Of a stretch of DNA of 64,000 bases, positions 18,647-28,242 are shown piece by piece. Both the position numbers and the translations under genes were made by a program. Positions within the stretch are counted from its first letter, which is position 1. Each line of letters starts with the position of its first letter. The stretch comes from Bacteroidota bacterium (GTDB lineage Bacteria; Bacteroidota; Bacteroidia; AKYH767-A; OLB10): the NCBI GenBank assembly GCA_016713525.1, contig JADJOZ010000004.1:124001-188000 (forward strand), written 5' to 3'. Below the pieces are notes generated by a model, which made no database searches, had not been told where the DNA came from, and saw only the letters and a list, made by a program, of their open reading frames with translations.

Positions 18647-21274
18647 TTATTTCGAATATATCCTAATCAAATTCTCATCTTTCTCCTGCGCTTTTATCGC
18701 ATCGACTATTTCTGCGGCTTTTTTGCGGAGATTTTCATTGAGTAAATCGGTACGTTGATTTAGTACATCGTCTCCCGGTTGTGTTGCAGTTGTGCTATTG
18801 GCAGATTGATTCTTGCCGTACGATTTTGCTATTTCAGCCAGTGCCTGCACTGCAGAGAGACGAACGAACCATTGTTCGTGATGTGTTCCTGTTTGCTTCA
18901 GTTCAGCCAGTCCTTTTTCGGCCACCGGAGGCGTGCAACGCAACAGGAATTTTCCAAAGCTCTGCATGGCCCCATATTTATCGAAGCCCTGCGCTTTTTG
19001 CGTAGTGGCCATCATGAAATCAAATTGCTCATCACTACCATACAATGCATAAAAATCGCTTACCATAGCGGCAATATTTTTATTCGGATCATTTTCGAGT
19101 GCGCGAACAATAGAAAGTCCTTCCATGCGGTTGTTTTCGATGATCAGCCCCAATGCGGTTTCCATCACTTTGTAGGAGCTGTCGTTGAGTGCTGCCCTCA
19201 CCTGATTTCCTGCTTCTTCATCATTGGGCCAGAACTCCATGAGTCTGTCAATGGCCAGTTCGCGTACATCCGATTTCTCATCGCCTGCAGCCATTTTCAG
19301 CAACACTTTTTTCATGCCATCCATATCATCCTTCACCAGATTTTTAACATTCTTCAATGCCAGCAATCTGATATTCCAATGCGGATCGCTCAATGCTTTT
19401 TTTACTACGACCGCCTCAGGTGTTCCTGCCACATAGTTAGATGCCAGTTTATTCAGTGATTCATAGCGATCGAGATACTTTGGTGCTTTATGGAACATGG
19501 CAATCCATTCCGGATTGGAGTGCAGATCATTTTTGGTGGCAACAAGCATTTTTTCGGCATCAAAATTTACGAGATCAGGCTTTGAGGTTACATTAAAAGA
19601 AAATTCCTGTTCCAATTCGGTGATAATAATTTCTTTCCGGAATTTATCTGTGCCACTGTAAATGTCAATTGCTACTGGCAACCGGTAAATAGGAGCAATA
19701 TCGGTGTCTTGTTGTTGTTTTACTTTAATAAATACTTTCAGCAATACTTCATCAAAGCGATATTCAATTCTTAAATCGGGATGTCCCGCACTATAAAACC
19801 ATTGATTGAAGAACCAGTTTAAATCGGTGCCTGTTACTTCTTCCATAATTAACCGCAACTGATGCACTTCAGCCGTTCCGAACTTATAACGTTCCAGGTA
19901 TATACGTAGTGATTCGAAAAATGCATCATCCCCGATAAGGGAACGCAGCATGTGCAGCACCCTGCCACCTTTGGCATAAGAGTGACTATCGAACATATCT
20001 TCCTGCTTCTTATAATTAAACCTTACCAGGTCAACCTGTTTACCTCTGGCTTCACGCAGATACGACATTAAATCGCGTTGCCCGGAATAGTCGGCTTCAT
20101 CGGCTCCGTACTTATATTCATTCCATAAGTATTCCCCATAGGTGGCAAACGATTCGTTGAGCACCAGATTCGACCACGATTCACAGGTTACCAGATCGCC
20201 AAACCATTGATGAATCAATTCGTGTGAGATTACATCTTCATTATTGCCATCGAGCAAACCGCGAGCATCCTTTTGCATGAATTCACCATAGAGTGATGCA
20301 GATGTATTTTCCATGGCACCGGAAACATAATCACGAACAACAACCTGACTGTATTTATCCCATACATAATCAACTCCCAGTAGCTTCGAAAAAAAGTCCA
20401 TCATTTCAGGAGTATTACCAAATATTGCTCTGGCATAAGGTCCGAATTCCGGCTCTACATAATAGCTAACTTCCTTGCCACGCCACGAATCTTTCACCAC
20501 AGCAAATTTTCCTATTGCCATCATAAAAAGGTAAGGAGCATGTGGAAGATCCTGCCGCCAGTAATCGGTTCGTGTACCATTGTAAGAATTCACTACGGAG
20601 CTTAACATTCTGCCATTGCTCAGCGTTACGAAAGCGGTATCTACCGTTATGTAAATTTCCTGCGTCGATTTTTGATTGGGCCAATCGATAGTAGGGAACC
20701 ACACAGAAGCGGCTTGCGTTTCACCTTGTGTCCATATTTGCTGAGGCTTCAGTGGATCGCTGTTATCGGCATTTATAAAATACAATCCTTTATCACTGGT
20801 AATTGCTGAACTTCCCCCTGTAGGCAAATCTTCGGGTCGCGAAACATAATCGACATAAACAGTAATGGTATCGTTGCGGCTGTACATTTTATCGAGTGAA
20901 ATACAGATGCTGTCGTTGCGATATTCGTAAGCCACTTCTTCACGCACACCAGCCTTCAACAGCTTTACTTCTTTAATGGCCATGCCACGTGCATTCAAAA
21001 ATAATTTATTGGATTCATAAAAATGCGGCTTCAGGGTAATCTCTGCTGTTGCCGGCATTTGTTGCAGGGACCAGTCGAATGAAACTTCTAATTTTGTATG
21101 TATTAAATCGAATGCCTGTGTAGCAGTTGCACGGTAAGGATATTGTGGTGTGGAAGCCTTTTTTACCGGAGTTGCGGGTTTAGTTTCGACAACCTTTTTT
21201 GGCGAAGCACATGAAAAAAGAAATGTTAAGGCTGCCATATAAATTAATGGAAATGGGGAAGCTAATTTTATCAT
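18647..21274 (-). CDS. M1-family metallo-aminopeptidase, lipoprotein
   Basis: The 875-residue protein starts with a lipoprotein signal (LTFLFSC, Cys22), so it is probably anchored in the envelope. The M1 fold follows. The exopeptidase motif GAMEN is at 319-323, and the zinc site is HELIHQ (His351, Glu352, His355) with the third ligand Glu374 in NESFATY. The tyrosine-containing segment SYAKGGRVLHML follows. The region after about 620 has HEAT-like helical repeats (LALKNVKNLVKDDMDGMKKV, ELAIDRLMEFWPND), typical of the long Bacteroidota M1 enzymes. It removes N-terminal residues from peptides, probably for nutrition in the periplasm. All catalytic residues are present. Confidence 0.93.
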   Translation of the reverse strand: MIKLASPFPLIYMAALTFLFSCASPKKVVETKPATPVKKASTPQYPYRATATQAFDLIHTKLEVSFDWSLQQMPATAEITLKPHFYESNKLFLNARGMAIKEVKLLKAGVREEVAYEYRNDSICISLDKMYSRNDTITVYVDYVSRPEDLPTGGSSAITSDKGLYFINADNSDPLKPQQIWTQGETQAASVWFPTIDWPNQKSTQEIYITVDTAFVTLSNGRMLSSVVNSYNGTRTDYWRQDLPHAPYLFMMAIGKFAVVKDSWRGKEVSYYVEPEFGPYARAIFGNTPEMMDFFSKLLGVDYVWDKYSQVVVRDYVSGAMENTSASLYGEFMQKDARGLLDGNNEDVISHELIHQWFGDLVTCESWSNLVLNESFATYGEYLWNEYKYGADEADYSGQRDLMSYLREARGKQVDLVRFNYKKQEDMFDSHSYAKGGRVLHMLRSLIGDDAFFESLRIYLERYKFGTAEVHQLRLIMEEVTGTDLNWFFNQWFYSAGHPDLRIEYRFDEVLLKVFIKVKQQQDTDIAPIYRLPVAIDIYSGTDKFRKEIIITELEQEFSFNVTSKPDLVNFDAEKMLVATKNDLHSNPEWIAMFHKAPKYLDRYESLNKLASNYVAGTPEAVVVKKALSDPHWNIRLLALKNVKNLVKDDMDGMKKVLLKMAAGDEKSDVRELAIDRLMEFWPNDEEAGNQVRAALNDSSYKVMETALGLIIENNRMEGLSIVRALENDPNKNIAAMVSDFYALYGSDEQFDFMMATTQKAQGFDKYGAMQSFGKFLLRCTPPVAEKGLAELKQTGTHHEQWFVRLSAVQALAEIAKSYGKNQSANSTTATQPGDDVLNQRTDLLNENLRKKAAEIVDAIKAQEKDENLIRIYSK

Positions 21275-21379
21275 TGGGTAAACTTTTTCAGGAGAACAAT
21301 ATTTGTGGTTAATTTACAAAGATGGGAACAATTTCTCAGACTGTTTACTACATCATTGCGTACTTTCAGGTGATTTATA

Positions 21380-21652
21380 TCAGGTTAATAATTGTCCCAG
21401 ACGGAATAAATAATTTCCTTTAATCAAAGGTATACCATGACTTTCTCCCATTCTGTAGCCATTATCGAGATAGCGCTTCACGAGTGGGAATTGCAGTGAT
21501 TTCGGATAGGAAGGTGCTACACCGGCGAGCAGGTACATGATATGCACATTCATTCCGCCAATAACATTTCCTGCCAGTCCTCCTGCGATTAAATTCCAGC
21601 CCAGGTATTTATTAAACAAAATCATTCCCGACAAGGTAAACACCCACTTCAT
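21380..21652 (-). CDS. Small hypothetical protein coupled to a DnaJ-domain gene
   Basis: The 90-residue protein has a glycine-rich hydrophobic stretch (FNKYLGWNLIAGGLAGNVIGG) that may insert in or lie on a membrane. A more polar C-terminal half follows (VKRYLDNGYRMGESHGIPLI). Its ATG overlaps the stop of the upstream gene as TAATG, so translation is coupled to the J-domain protein, and the two probably act together. No family was recognised. Confidence 0.6.
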   Translation of the reverse strand: MKWVFTLSGMILFNKYLGWNLIAGGLAGNVIGGMNVHIMYLLAGVAPSYPKSLQFPLVKRYLDNGYRMGESHGIPLIKGNYLFRLGQLLT

Positions 21653-22392
21653 TATGGCTCCGATTTTATGAAAGAGTGCGGCTGCTTTAGAGCGTGGAAT
21701 AAGAATGACATGATTTTTTTCAGCTCACTGATGCGCAAAGGCTCTTCACCATCCGGAAATTCATAGTGCAATGTAAAGCGCATGGGCTTGCCATTGGCAA
21801 TGGTATCTTTGATAAAGAAGCAGGGAACCGCAGCAGCATCAATAACAATTGGTTCGGTATATAAAATTTTATCGTCCACCATAATAGATGCGGCGCCAAT
21901 GGTTAATCTGCAGGCAACAATGGGAGCAATTACATAGGTGAGCCGAGTTTCTTTCACCTGCATACCCTCATGAATCACATAAGAAATGGCAACAAAGGGA
22001 CTTCCCGTAATGTGAAAACCTGAAAATGGGGGCTTCCGAAACACGCGACCATTTCCGGAAAAGGTAAAAGTCACTTCCATCTCTTCAAAACATCTGATTG
22101 CCGAAGTGCGGCAGGTACAATAAAAATAGTGCTTTACGGGATGGGTGGCCGGTGGTGGCCCACTAAATGCGGGTTGAAAATCGTACCGGGCTTTGCTTTG
22201 AGGGTCGCGTAAAACGGACCAGGCCTCCTGCACTTCCTTAAACTGCTCTTCTGCCAACGGGTCGTCGGGGTGATGGTCGGGATGACACTCACGGGCGCGT
22301 TTGAGCCACGCTTTGCGGATAGCAGCAGCATCGGCAGTACGCGAAACCTGTAGTATGTGGTAGTAATCTTTCAGAAATGCAAATTTATACAT
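21652..22392 (-). CDS. J-domain (DnaJ-like) protein
   Basis: The 246-residue protein has an N-terminal J domain (residues about 8-72: DYYHILQVSRTADAAAIRKA) with the essential HPD tripeptide at 37-39 and the closing FKEVQEAWSVLRDPQSKARY. The J domain recruits and activates an Hsp70 partner. The remaining 170 residues are beta-rich with no zinc-finger repeats or G/F region, so this is a type III J protein with its own client or location domain, not DnaJ itself. It is followed by the overlapping small gene 21380..21652. The start could also be the methionine-free codon around residue 8, but the ATG at 22392 is used here. Confidence 0.8.
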   Translation of the reverse strand: MYKFAFLKDYYHILQVSRTADAAAIRKAWLKRARECHPDHHPDDPLAEEQFKEVQEAWSVLRDPQSKARYDFQPAFSGPPPATHPVKHYFYCTCRTSAIRCFEEMEVTFTFSGNGRVFRKPPFSGFHITGSPFVAISYVIHEGMQVKETRLTYVIAPIVACRLTIGAASIMVDDKILYTEPIVIDAAAVPCFFIKDTIANGKPMRFTLHYEFPDGEEPLRISELKKIMSFLFHALKQPHSFIKSEP

Positions 22393-22522
22393 TACCTGTT
22401 GGAACAGCTAACGAAAATGTATCCTTAAAATTGGATGTTGAAAAGGATTTCTGAAACAAAAACGGACCCATAATTGTTCCTGCACGACGGCATTCGGAGG
22501 TGTCAAAATCGATAAATCTGGT

Positions 22523-22530
22523 TACCTTTG
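22523..22530 (+). promoter_or_regulatory. -7 promoter box for the polyprenyl synthetase gene
   Basis: TACCTTTG is an exact TAnnTTTG match, 53 bases before the ATG at 22584. No clear -33 element is seen. Confidence 0.45.
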
Positions 22531-22583
22531 AGCCCGTTAAACAACCGAAAAGACCTGCAAACACGCTATAGAACGGCACCTTT

Positions 22584-23675
22584 ATGAAGTACACTAATTT
22601 TTTGAATGAACTAAAATCGACTGAGCAACTGGTAACTGCTTTTTTCCATGATCAGCTGGCAGCAACCCGCAAAATACAGCCATCCATACTGGAGACCTGC
22701 ACCATGAGCTATATTCGTGGGGGCGGAAAAAAATTACGTCCCGGTGTTTTAATGCTGGCCTGTAAAGCTGTTGGTGGAAATCCGGAGCAGGCACTTCCCG
22801 CCGCAGCGGCAGTTGAATTATTTCACACATGGACGCTGGTACACGATGATATTATCGACAACGACCATGTACGACGTGGTGTCCCCACCGTTCATAAAAC
22901 AGCTGAGCACTATGCCCTGGAAACACTGGGATTAAAAGGTGCTGTAGCAGCTAAATACGGAACCGATACGGCAATACTGACCGGCGATATTCAGCATGGA
23001 TGGTCTATTTCGATGCTGTCGGATAATCTGGTGCGCGGAGGCATAAAACCGGAAGTGGCACTACGCCTGATAACTATTTTGCAGATTGATGTTTTACGCA
23101 CTTTGGTGGAAGGTGAATTGCTGGATGTGGATTTCGGTTTGTTCCACAGCATATACGATTTAAGTGAAGAGCAGATTCTGGATATGCTATGGCGAAAAAC
23201 AGGAATCTTGTATGAATTTTGTGCCGTGGCAGGTGCTATGATAGGAAAAAATAGTGCTGATTATGATGAGGAAGTAAATGCACTGAAACAATTTTGTTCG
23301 CTTTGCGGAACTGCTTTTCAGGTGAAGGATGATATTCTGGGATTGGTAGGGAAATCTGCCGAACTTGGCAAACCAGTTGGTTCCGATATTCGGGAAGGGA
23401 AAAAAACACTTTTAGTTCTGGAAGCATTACGCAATGCCGATGATAAACAGAAAGCAATAATTTTTGAAGCCTTAGGAAATAGTCAAGCCACAGAAGAACA
23501 AATTTCAAAATGCACCAAGACCATAATTGATTTGGGAGGTGTTGAAAAAGCCCACAAAACAGCACTCCATTTTGTAGAAAAAGCATTGCCGAATCTGGCT
23601 AAAATCTCTCCCTCACCAAGCCGTGATTTACTGAATGATTGGGCGGGAGGGGCGGGTGTAAGCTTTATTAAGTGA
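22584..23675 (+). CDS. Polyprenyl diphosphate synthase (geranylgeranyl-type)
   Basis: This 363-residue class I trans-prenyltransferase condenses isopentenyl diphosphate with an allylic diphosphate. The GGGKKLRPG substrate-binding motif is at 46-54. The first aspartate-rich motif is VHDDIID (Asp88, Asp89, Asp92). The second motif is QVKDDILG (249-253), with glycine in the last place instead of aspartate. That second-motif form and the general layout resemble the IdsA-type geranylgeranyl synthases of archaea and actinobacteria more than IspA or IspB. The product chain length cannot be read reliably from sequence. It is transcribed divergently from the J-domain gene. Confidence 0.88.
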   Translation: MKYTNFLNELKSTEQLVTAFFHDQLAATRKIQPSILETCTMSYIRGGGKKLRPGVLMLACKAVGGNPEQALPAAAAVELFHTWTLVHDDIIDNDHVRRGVPTVHKTAEHYALETLGLKGAVAAKYGTDTAILTGDIQHGWSISMLSDNLVRGGIKPEVALRLITILQIDVLRTLVEGELLDVDFGLFHSIYDLSEEQILDMLWRKTGILYEFCAVAGAMIGKNSADYDEEVNALKQFCSLCGTAFQVKDDILGLVGKSAELGKPVGSDIREGKKTLLVLEALRNADDKQKAIIFEALGNSQATEEQISKCTKTIIDLGGVEKAHKTALHFVEKALPNLAKISPSPSRDLLNDWAGGAGVSFIK

Positions 23676-23689
23676 TTGATAGGAACGTG

Positions 23690-24440
23690 TAATGGTGGCA
23701 AGGGCAAGTTGGAAAGTGGCAAGTGACAAGTGGAAAGTGGCAAGTGACAAGTGGCAAGTGACAAGTGGCAAGTGGCAAGTTGAAAGCAGCAAGTGGCAAG
23801 TTGAAAGCAGCAAGTTGAAAGCGACGCCCTGAGCGTAGCCGAAGGGTTGAAAGCGCTGCCCTGAGTCGGCCGAAGGGCGCTGCCCAGAGTCCGCCGGCTG
23901 GCGGATAGATGGGTGACCAATATTCAATGGCAATTACCATAGAGACGCATTGCATGCGTCTCCGCAACAAAAAAATTATTCATTGCATGTGTCTCCAGAA
24001 ACAAAACTCCTATGCATGCGTCTCCAGAAACTATCATTTATCATCTATCATAACAACGAATTTTACTTCTGCGCAGAATTTAAAAAATCCTTCCTCCTTA
24101 ATTTTTAATTCTTCATTCTCCTCGTCTCCCCTCATCGCGTCAGCGCATTTCTCTGCGTCTCCCTAACTCTGCGTTCAAAAAAAATTATTATGTCAAGCGA
24201 ATTTAAAATTTGAGCAGAAATTTATTTCAGACAATCATTCCCTGGTTTTGACTCTCCGATCCTGTTTACGCGTAAAGCGCAAATCATCCGCAGGCTGGCG
24301 GACTTGGTGTCAACTTTTAGTCAAGCAAAAAGTAACAAAGACTGGACAGAGGAGAATGAGAATGAGAATGAGAATGGGAACGGAAGGAGAAGCAGAATGA
24401 GAATGAGAATGAGAACGGGAATGGGAAAAAGAATGAATAA
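23690..24440. repeat. Intergenic patchwork of short tandem repeats and palindromes
   Basis: There is no gene here. In order: 23695-23825 is a 7-bp repeat of GGCAAGT/GACAAGT/GAAAGTG type. Bases 23825-23907 hold CCCTGAGCGTAGCCGAAGGG modules and the GTCCGCCGGCTGGCGGA hairpin. Bases 23940-24030 hold AGACGCATTGCATGCGTCT palindromes. Bases 24120-24175 hold GCGTCTCCCTAACTCTGCGT. Bases 24289-24300 hold a CCGCAGGCTGGCGG variant. Bases 24350-24436 are a 6-bp GAGAAT repeat. Open frames here translate only the repeats and are not genes. Confidence 0.8.
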
Positions 24441-24579
24441 ATGACTTTTTAGTCAATTAAAAGTGAAATGCCTGTTTCTCGCCTAAAAATTAGGCAGTTT
24501 CGCCAAATAATTTCACACATAATTTGGAAGTAACTGATTTTTTTCTACTTTTAATGCAGGTTTTCTAAACATCACTACC

Positions 24580-25605
24580 ATGAAAAAACTTATACTTGTA
24601 GCAGCTTTGGCTGCAGTTACGGCACTTCCTGCTATGGCACAACGGTCATTTGAGGTTGGCTTTTCGGGAGGTATCACCAACTATTTCGGTGATTTGGGTA
24701 ATGATTCCTGGATCCAGGCAACATCTACACAGCCCGGTGCAGCCATTACATTCCGGAATTTCCTTGGGGCGGGTGGCTTTAGTGGCAACTTTTACCGTCC
24801 ATTTTCAATGGAAGTCAGACTATCCTGGAACCGTTTGCAATATGATGAGTCGAATCCGATCGGTGGTAGAAAAGGCTTTGATTTAAGAAATTATGGTCGC
24901 GGAATAGGCTTTCGAAACGACCTGTTTGGTACTTCAGTCCATTTCAGCTATACCTACTATGCAAATCCAAAGGTTCCGCTTTACAAACAGGGGCCTGCCT
25001 TCTTTGTATTCACTGGAATTGGAGCCTATTACGGACAGCCCAAAGCTGATCTTTTCCGTGGTGATGCCTCCCTTGATAACCGCTATTTCTTCTGGCCCGA
25101 TGGCAGTATCCGTGATGTAGCCTATGAAGGTCCGCAAACGAATGGGAATGTCATTGATAAGGATGGAGATTACGAGACCAACCTCTCGGAATGGATGACC
25201 GAAGGCAGTGGCTACAAAGGAGAAGGAAATTCAAAATCGACCTATAATTTTGTCAATATCGGTGTACCCATGGGAATTGGTTTTCGCTATGGAATCAGTA
25301 AAAAAATCACCGTGTCTACAGAGCTGGGATACTATATGTTTTTCACCGATTTTCTGGATGATGTAAGTGATCAGTATCCTACTTACTCCGAAATAAATGC
25401 AAATTTCCCCAATGATCCCGTAAAACAAGCCATGGCATTATACATCTCCGACCCCACAGGATATGGTAATAGTGGCTATCCCGGTCCGGCAACCAGTCGC
25501 AGAGGAAACCCAGCAAAAAAGGATGCCTATAGCTACCTGAATGTGGAAATAGCCTACAAGTTCGAATTCCGCAAAGGCGTTCCGAGATTATGGGGAGCCA
25601 GGTAA
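24580..25605 (+). CDS. DUF6089-family outer-membrane beta-barrel protein
   Basis: The 341-residue protein has a clear signal peptide (MKKLILVAALAAVTALPAMA, then Gln). It opens with the barrel strand FEVGFSGGITNYFGDLGND and closes with LNVEIAYKFEFRKGVPRLWG, both characteristic of the DUF6089 barrels found throughout Bacteroidota. The central part contains several aromatic strands (VHFSYTYYANPKVPLYK, GIGFRYGISKKITVSTELG) and long acidic loops. It should sit in the outer membrane; its role there is unknown. The long repeat-filled gap upstream suggests it is transcribed alone. Confidence 0.82.
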   Translation: MKKLILVAALAAVTALPAMAQRSFEVGFSGGITNYFGDLGNDSWIQATSTQPGAAITFRNFLGAGGFSGNFYRPFSMEVRLSWNRLQYDESNPIGGRKGFDLRNYGRGIGFRNDLFGTSVHFSYTYYANPKVPLYKQGPAFFVFTGIGAYYGQPKADLFRGDASLDNRYFFWPDGSIRDVAYEGPQTNGNVIDKDGDYETNLSEWMTEGSGYKGEGNSKSTYNFVNIGVPMGIGFRYGISKKITVSTELGYYMFFTDFLDDVSDQYPTYSEINANFPNDPVKQAMALYISDPTGYGNSGYPGPATSRRGNPAKKDAYSYLNVEIAYKFEFRKGVPRLWGAR

Positions 25606-26040
25606 TGTGCTGATGTGCTGATGTGCTGATTTTTTGTTTCTGAGTAAAAAGATGTGACTGCTTTTGCCTGAAGCATGCATTAGCTCTGCTTCAGGTGTGG
25701 TGATTCTTGCCCTGAGAGTTGTCGATGGCGCTGGAACCGATATTCATCGACAATTATCGTAGAGTCGCATTGCATGCGTCTCCAGAAACAAAACACCTAT
25801 ACATTGCATGCGTTTTCCCCGAGTAATCAGTGACCAGCGCCGATCCTGGGGTAGCCGAAGGGAGTATTATCGATCATCTAAATTTTATCATTCCAACGAA
25901 TTTTCTTATTGAGCAGTAACATATTATTCGTACACTGAACCCAGGTCCCCGCAAGAAGCTTTAGCTTTGATGCGGGGTCTTAGCAGAAACAAAAAATCCT
26001 TAATCCTTAATCCTTAATCCTTAATTCTTAATTCTTAATC
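25606..26040. repeat. Repeat-filled intergenic region after the DUF6089 gene
   Basis: It holds an 8-bp TGTGCTGA repeat just after the stop, the TGAGTAAAAAGATGTGACTG module near 25642, the CTGAAGC...GCTTCAG hairpin at 25665-25695, GCATTGCATGCGTCTCC palindromes at 25765-25810, a CCCCGCA...TGCGGGG hairpin near 25949-25977, and the 7-bp TTAATCC repeat at 25988-26040. No gene is supported. Confidence 0.75.
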
Positions 26041-26079
26041 AAAAAAAAGTCCGTGCAGCTACGAACAAAGCTGCACGGA
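26041..26079 (-). terminator. Strong rho-independent terminator of the DUF892 operon
   Basis: A perfect 11-bp stem (TCCGTGCAGCT / AGCTGCACGGA) with an 8-base loop is followed on the minus strand by eight T. It sits 48 bases after the stop of the small membrane-protein gene and ends that minus-strand operon. Confidence 0.85.
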
Positions 26080-26126
26080 TTTGAAAAATTATATTGGGGA
26101 AGGGGTTTATAAATTAAGCACGGAGA

Positions 26127-26246
26127 CTAATTACATTGTCCGAGAAGAGCCCAGATAATTACGAATACCAAAATAGTACTCAGGCAGCCTCCTCCAAGTT
26201 TTTTAGCGCCGTAGCCTGCAATCAGTCCTCTGAATATATTATTCAT
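26127..26246 (-). CDS. Small (39-residue) single-pass membrane protein
   Basis: The ATG at 26246 opens a 39-codon frame ending in TAG. The N-terminus is amphipathic and basic (MNNIFRGLIAGYGAKKLGGG), and the second half is one hydrophobic membrane segment (CLSTILVFVIIWALLGQC). It lies 21 bases after the DUF892 gene and directly before a strong terminator, so it is the last gene of that operon. From memory, similar tiny GAKKLGGGC proteins occur in other Bacteroidota, but this has not been checked. The position, the coding-like sequence and the membrane segment support a real gene. A stress-related role is suggested only by its neighbour. Confidence 0.65.
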   Translation of the reverse strand: MNNIFRGLIAGYGAKKLGGGCLSTILVFVIIWALLGQCN

Positions 26247-26267
26247 AGTAGGAGTTTATTAACCTGA

Positions 26268-26849
26268 TTATTCTGAATCTTCCATTTCAGCAGCTTCCAC
26301 ATTAATGGCTGAAACTGCTACTTCAGTTAAGGTTTCATCAGCAGCTTTCTCTTCATCAAGAGTTATCTGCAGGAGTTCAGCAGCTTCATCGAGTCCCAAT
26401 GTTTCAGCAAACTGACGAAGTGTACCATAAGAAGCAATTTCATAATGCTCAATTTTCTGACCTGCAGCAATAATTCCAGCATCACACATAGCACCCGGTT
26501 CACACTCTTCCATGATAGATTCTGCTTCTTTAATCAATCCTTCCATGGCATCACATTTTACTGCTTTTGCTGTTTTATCGAATGATTCAAAAACCTGCTC
26601 AACACGAGTAACTTGTTCTTCTGTTTCTGCAAGGTGATTGGTTAATGCTGCAATAAGATCCTCAGAAGTGGCATTGTCGATCATCTTAGGCAAAGCTTTC
26701 AATAATGCTTTTTCAGCCCAGTAAATGTCTTTTAATTCGTCTTCAAAAAGTTTCATTAAAGCCGATGATGGCATTGAACTTTTAGTGTCGCCGTTCATTT
26801 TTGAAGCCTTGGACACCGTTTTTTTTGCGGGAGATTTTTTCTTTTCCAT
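26268..26849 (-). CDS. DUF892 (YciE/YciF-like) ferritin-like protein
   Basis: The 193-residue protein has a lysine-rich N-terminal tail (MEKKKSPAKKTVSKAS) followed by a four-helix ferritin-like domain. Typical segments are KLFEDELKDIYWAEKALLKA, HLAETEEQVTRVEQVF, GAMCDAGIIAAGQKIEHYEI and LLQITLDEEKAADETL. The Glu and His residues of these helices could bind a di-metal centre as in other ferritin-like proteins. Family members are linked to general stress and membrane or oxidative stress in enterobacteria; the chemistry is not established. It is probably co-transcribed with 26892..27104 upstream and the 39-residue protein downstream. Confidence 0.85.
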   Translation of the reverse strand: MEKKKSPAKKTVSKASKMNGDTKSSMPSSALMKLFEDELKDIYWAEKALLKALPKMIDNATSEDLIAALTNHLAETEEQVTRVEQVFESFDKTAKAVKCDAMEGLIKEAESIMEECEPGAMCDAGIIAAGQKIEHYEIASYGTLRQFAETLGLDEAAELLQITLDEEKAADETLTEVAVSAINVEAAEMEDSE

Positions 26850-26891
26850 GGTTATGATTTGTAAGTGATTATTAATTTATTTATTCAGTAA

Positions 26892-27104
26892 TTATTTTGC
26901 TTTATGTTTTACCAGATTTAAACCGTATGTATAATTTGTTGCAAGAATAACATCATTGCAGTCGAAATGCTTTATAACACCATCATTCACCAATGCCACA
27001 ACCCAACAGGTATTTTGATGCATCCCATAATCGATGATAAAGAGTGCTTGTCCTTGTCCCATGGGTGTTTCTACAAGAATTGCAGGATTTAACTGGTGTA
27101 TCAT
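26892..27104 (-). CDS. Small hypothetical protein
   Basis: This 70-residue protein has no signal peptide or membrane helix. It looks like a compact beta-rich domain (ILVETPMGQGQALFIIDYG, NTCWVVALVNDGVIKHFDCN). Similar short proteins with a QGQALFI(I/V)DYG-like segment are often seen in Bacteroidota genomes, but I cannot name the family. It lies 42 bases before the DUF892 gene on the same strand and probably opens that operon. Confidence 0.6.
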   Translation of the reverse strand: MIHQLNPAILVETPMGQGQALFIIDYGMHQNTCWVVALVNDGVIKHFDCNDVILATNYTYGLNLVKHKAK

Positions 27105-27309
27105 AATATTTTTAATCGTGTTTTCGGTTTGCCCTGTTATTAATATTCCTGGTTATATCCATAAATATGCCATCACAGATTTTCAACAATTTTAACCTTC
27201 AAAAGGGCTTTCTATTACAACATTTCGGGAAGAAACCTCCACATTTCGGGAAAAAAGAGGAATGAGGAAAAATAACTAAGTTAGTCGAAAACCACATGTT
27301 TAACAGTGG

Positions 27310-27905
27310 AATACTCCTCACCGCGTAAGCGCAAATCTCCGCGTCTCCCAAACTCTGCGTTCAAAATAAATGTGCCGTAAGTCATATGCAATAAGGGAAT
27401 TTCTCCTCACCGCGCAAGCGCAAATCTCTGCGTCTCCCAAATCCGTCTCCCAAACTCTGCGTTCAAAATAAATGTGCCATAGGTCATATGCAATAAGGGA
27501 ATTTCTCCTCACCGCGCAAGCGCAAATCTCTGCGTCTCCCAAACTCTGCGTTCAAAATAAATGTGCCATAGGTCATATGCAATAAGGGAATTTCTCCTCA
27601 CCGCGCAAGCGCATACTCCCAAGGCTCAATCACCGTTCAAAATAAATGTGCCATAGGTCTTATGCAATAAGGAATTTCTCCTCACCGCGTAAGCGCAAAT
27701 CTCCGCGTCTCCCAAACTCTGCGTTCAAAATAAATGTGCCATAGGTCATATGCAATAAGGGAATTTCTCCTCACCGCGCAAGCGCAAATCTCTGCGTCTC
27801 CCAAACTCTGCGTTCAAAATAAATGTGCCATAGGTCTTATGCAAAAAGGGAATTTCTCCTCACCGCGCAAGCGCAAATCTCCGCGTCTCCCAAACTCTGC
27901 CTCTG
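27310..27905. repeat. Minisatellite: seven units of about 89 bp
   Basis: The landmark CTCCTCACCGCG begins at 27314, 27403, 27505, 27594, 27678, 27767 and 27856, so most units are 89 bp, one is expanded to 102 bp and one contracted to 84 bp. Each unit carries AAGCGCAAATCTC, GCGTCTCCCAAACTCTGCGT, ATAAATGTGCCATAGGTCAT and GCAATAAGGGAATTT. Single copies of the GCGTCTCCC(T/A)AACTCTGCGT part occur near 24150, 49725, 50130 and inverted at 56340. Short open frames inside it only translate the repeat. Confidence 0.85.
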
Positions 27906-28014
27906 AAAAAACCTAAGTCAAAGGTCAAAAAAAAGTCATTCACCTGGTCATTAATACTCATTTGGGATTTTCGGCAGAAATTTTTCAAAAGTCAACCTAT
28001 TTCAGGCTAGGTCA

Positions 28015-28083
28015 ATCCTTAATCCTTAATCCATAATCCTTAATTCTTAATTCTTAATTCTTAATCCATAATCCTTAATCCCT
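28015..28083. repeat. 7-bp TTAATCC repeat
   Basis: About ten heptamers of TTAATCC/TTAATTC/CATAATCC type precede the porin operon. The same heptamer family occurs at six other places in the window. Confidence 0.8.
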
Positions 28084-28242
28084 TTCATTGCATTTTTCAA
28101 AGAATTTGTAATCTTACACAACTTTATTTCGTTAATATTCAACCACTTGACTAAAAACATGATTTTTGTTTGGAATCAGTCTAAATAAATTTTATTCCTT
28201 TGCCGCCACCTTAATTAAAATCATTCTAAATAAGAAGAAGGT

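Noticed and set aside
23483..23970. Three overlapping minus-strand frames with Leu-Pro-Leu-Ser-Thr-Cys-His repeats
   Set aside because: They are translations of the 7-bp GGCAAGT repeat in different frames and have no conserved protein features.
27318..27916. Short frames in the 89-bp minisatellite
   Set aside because: They arise from the repeat itself and end irregularly when unit length changes.
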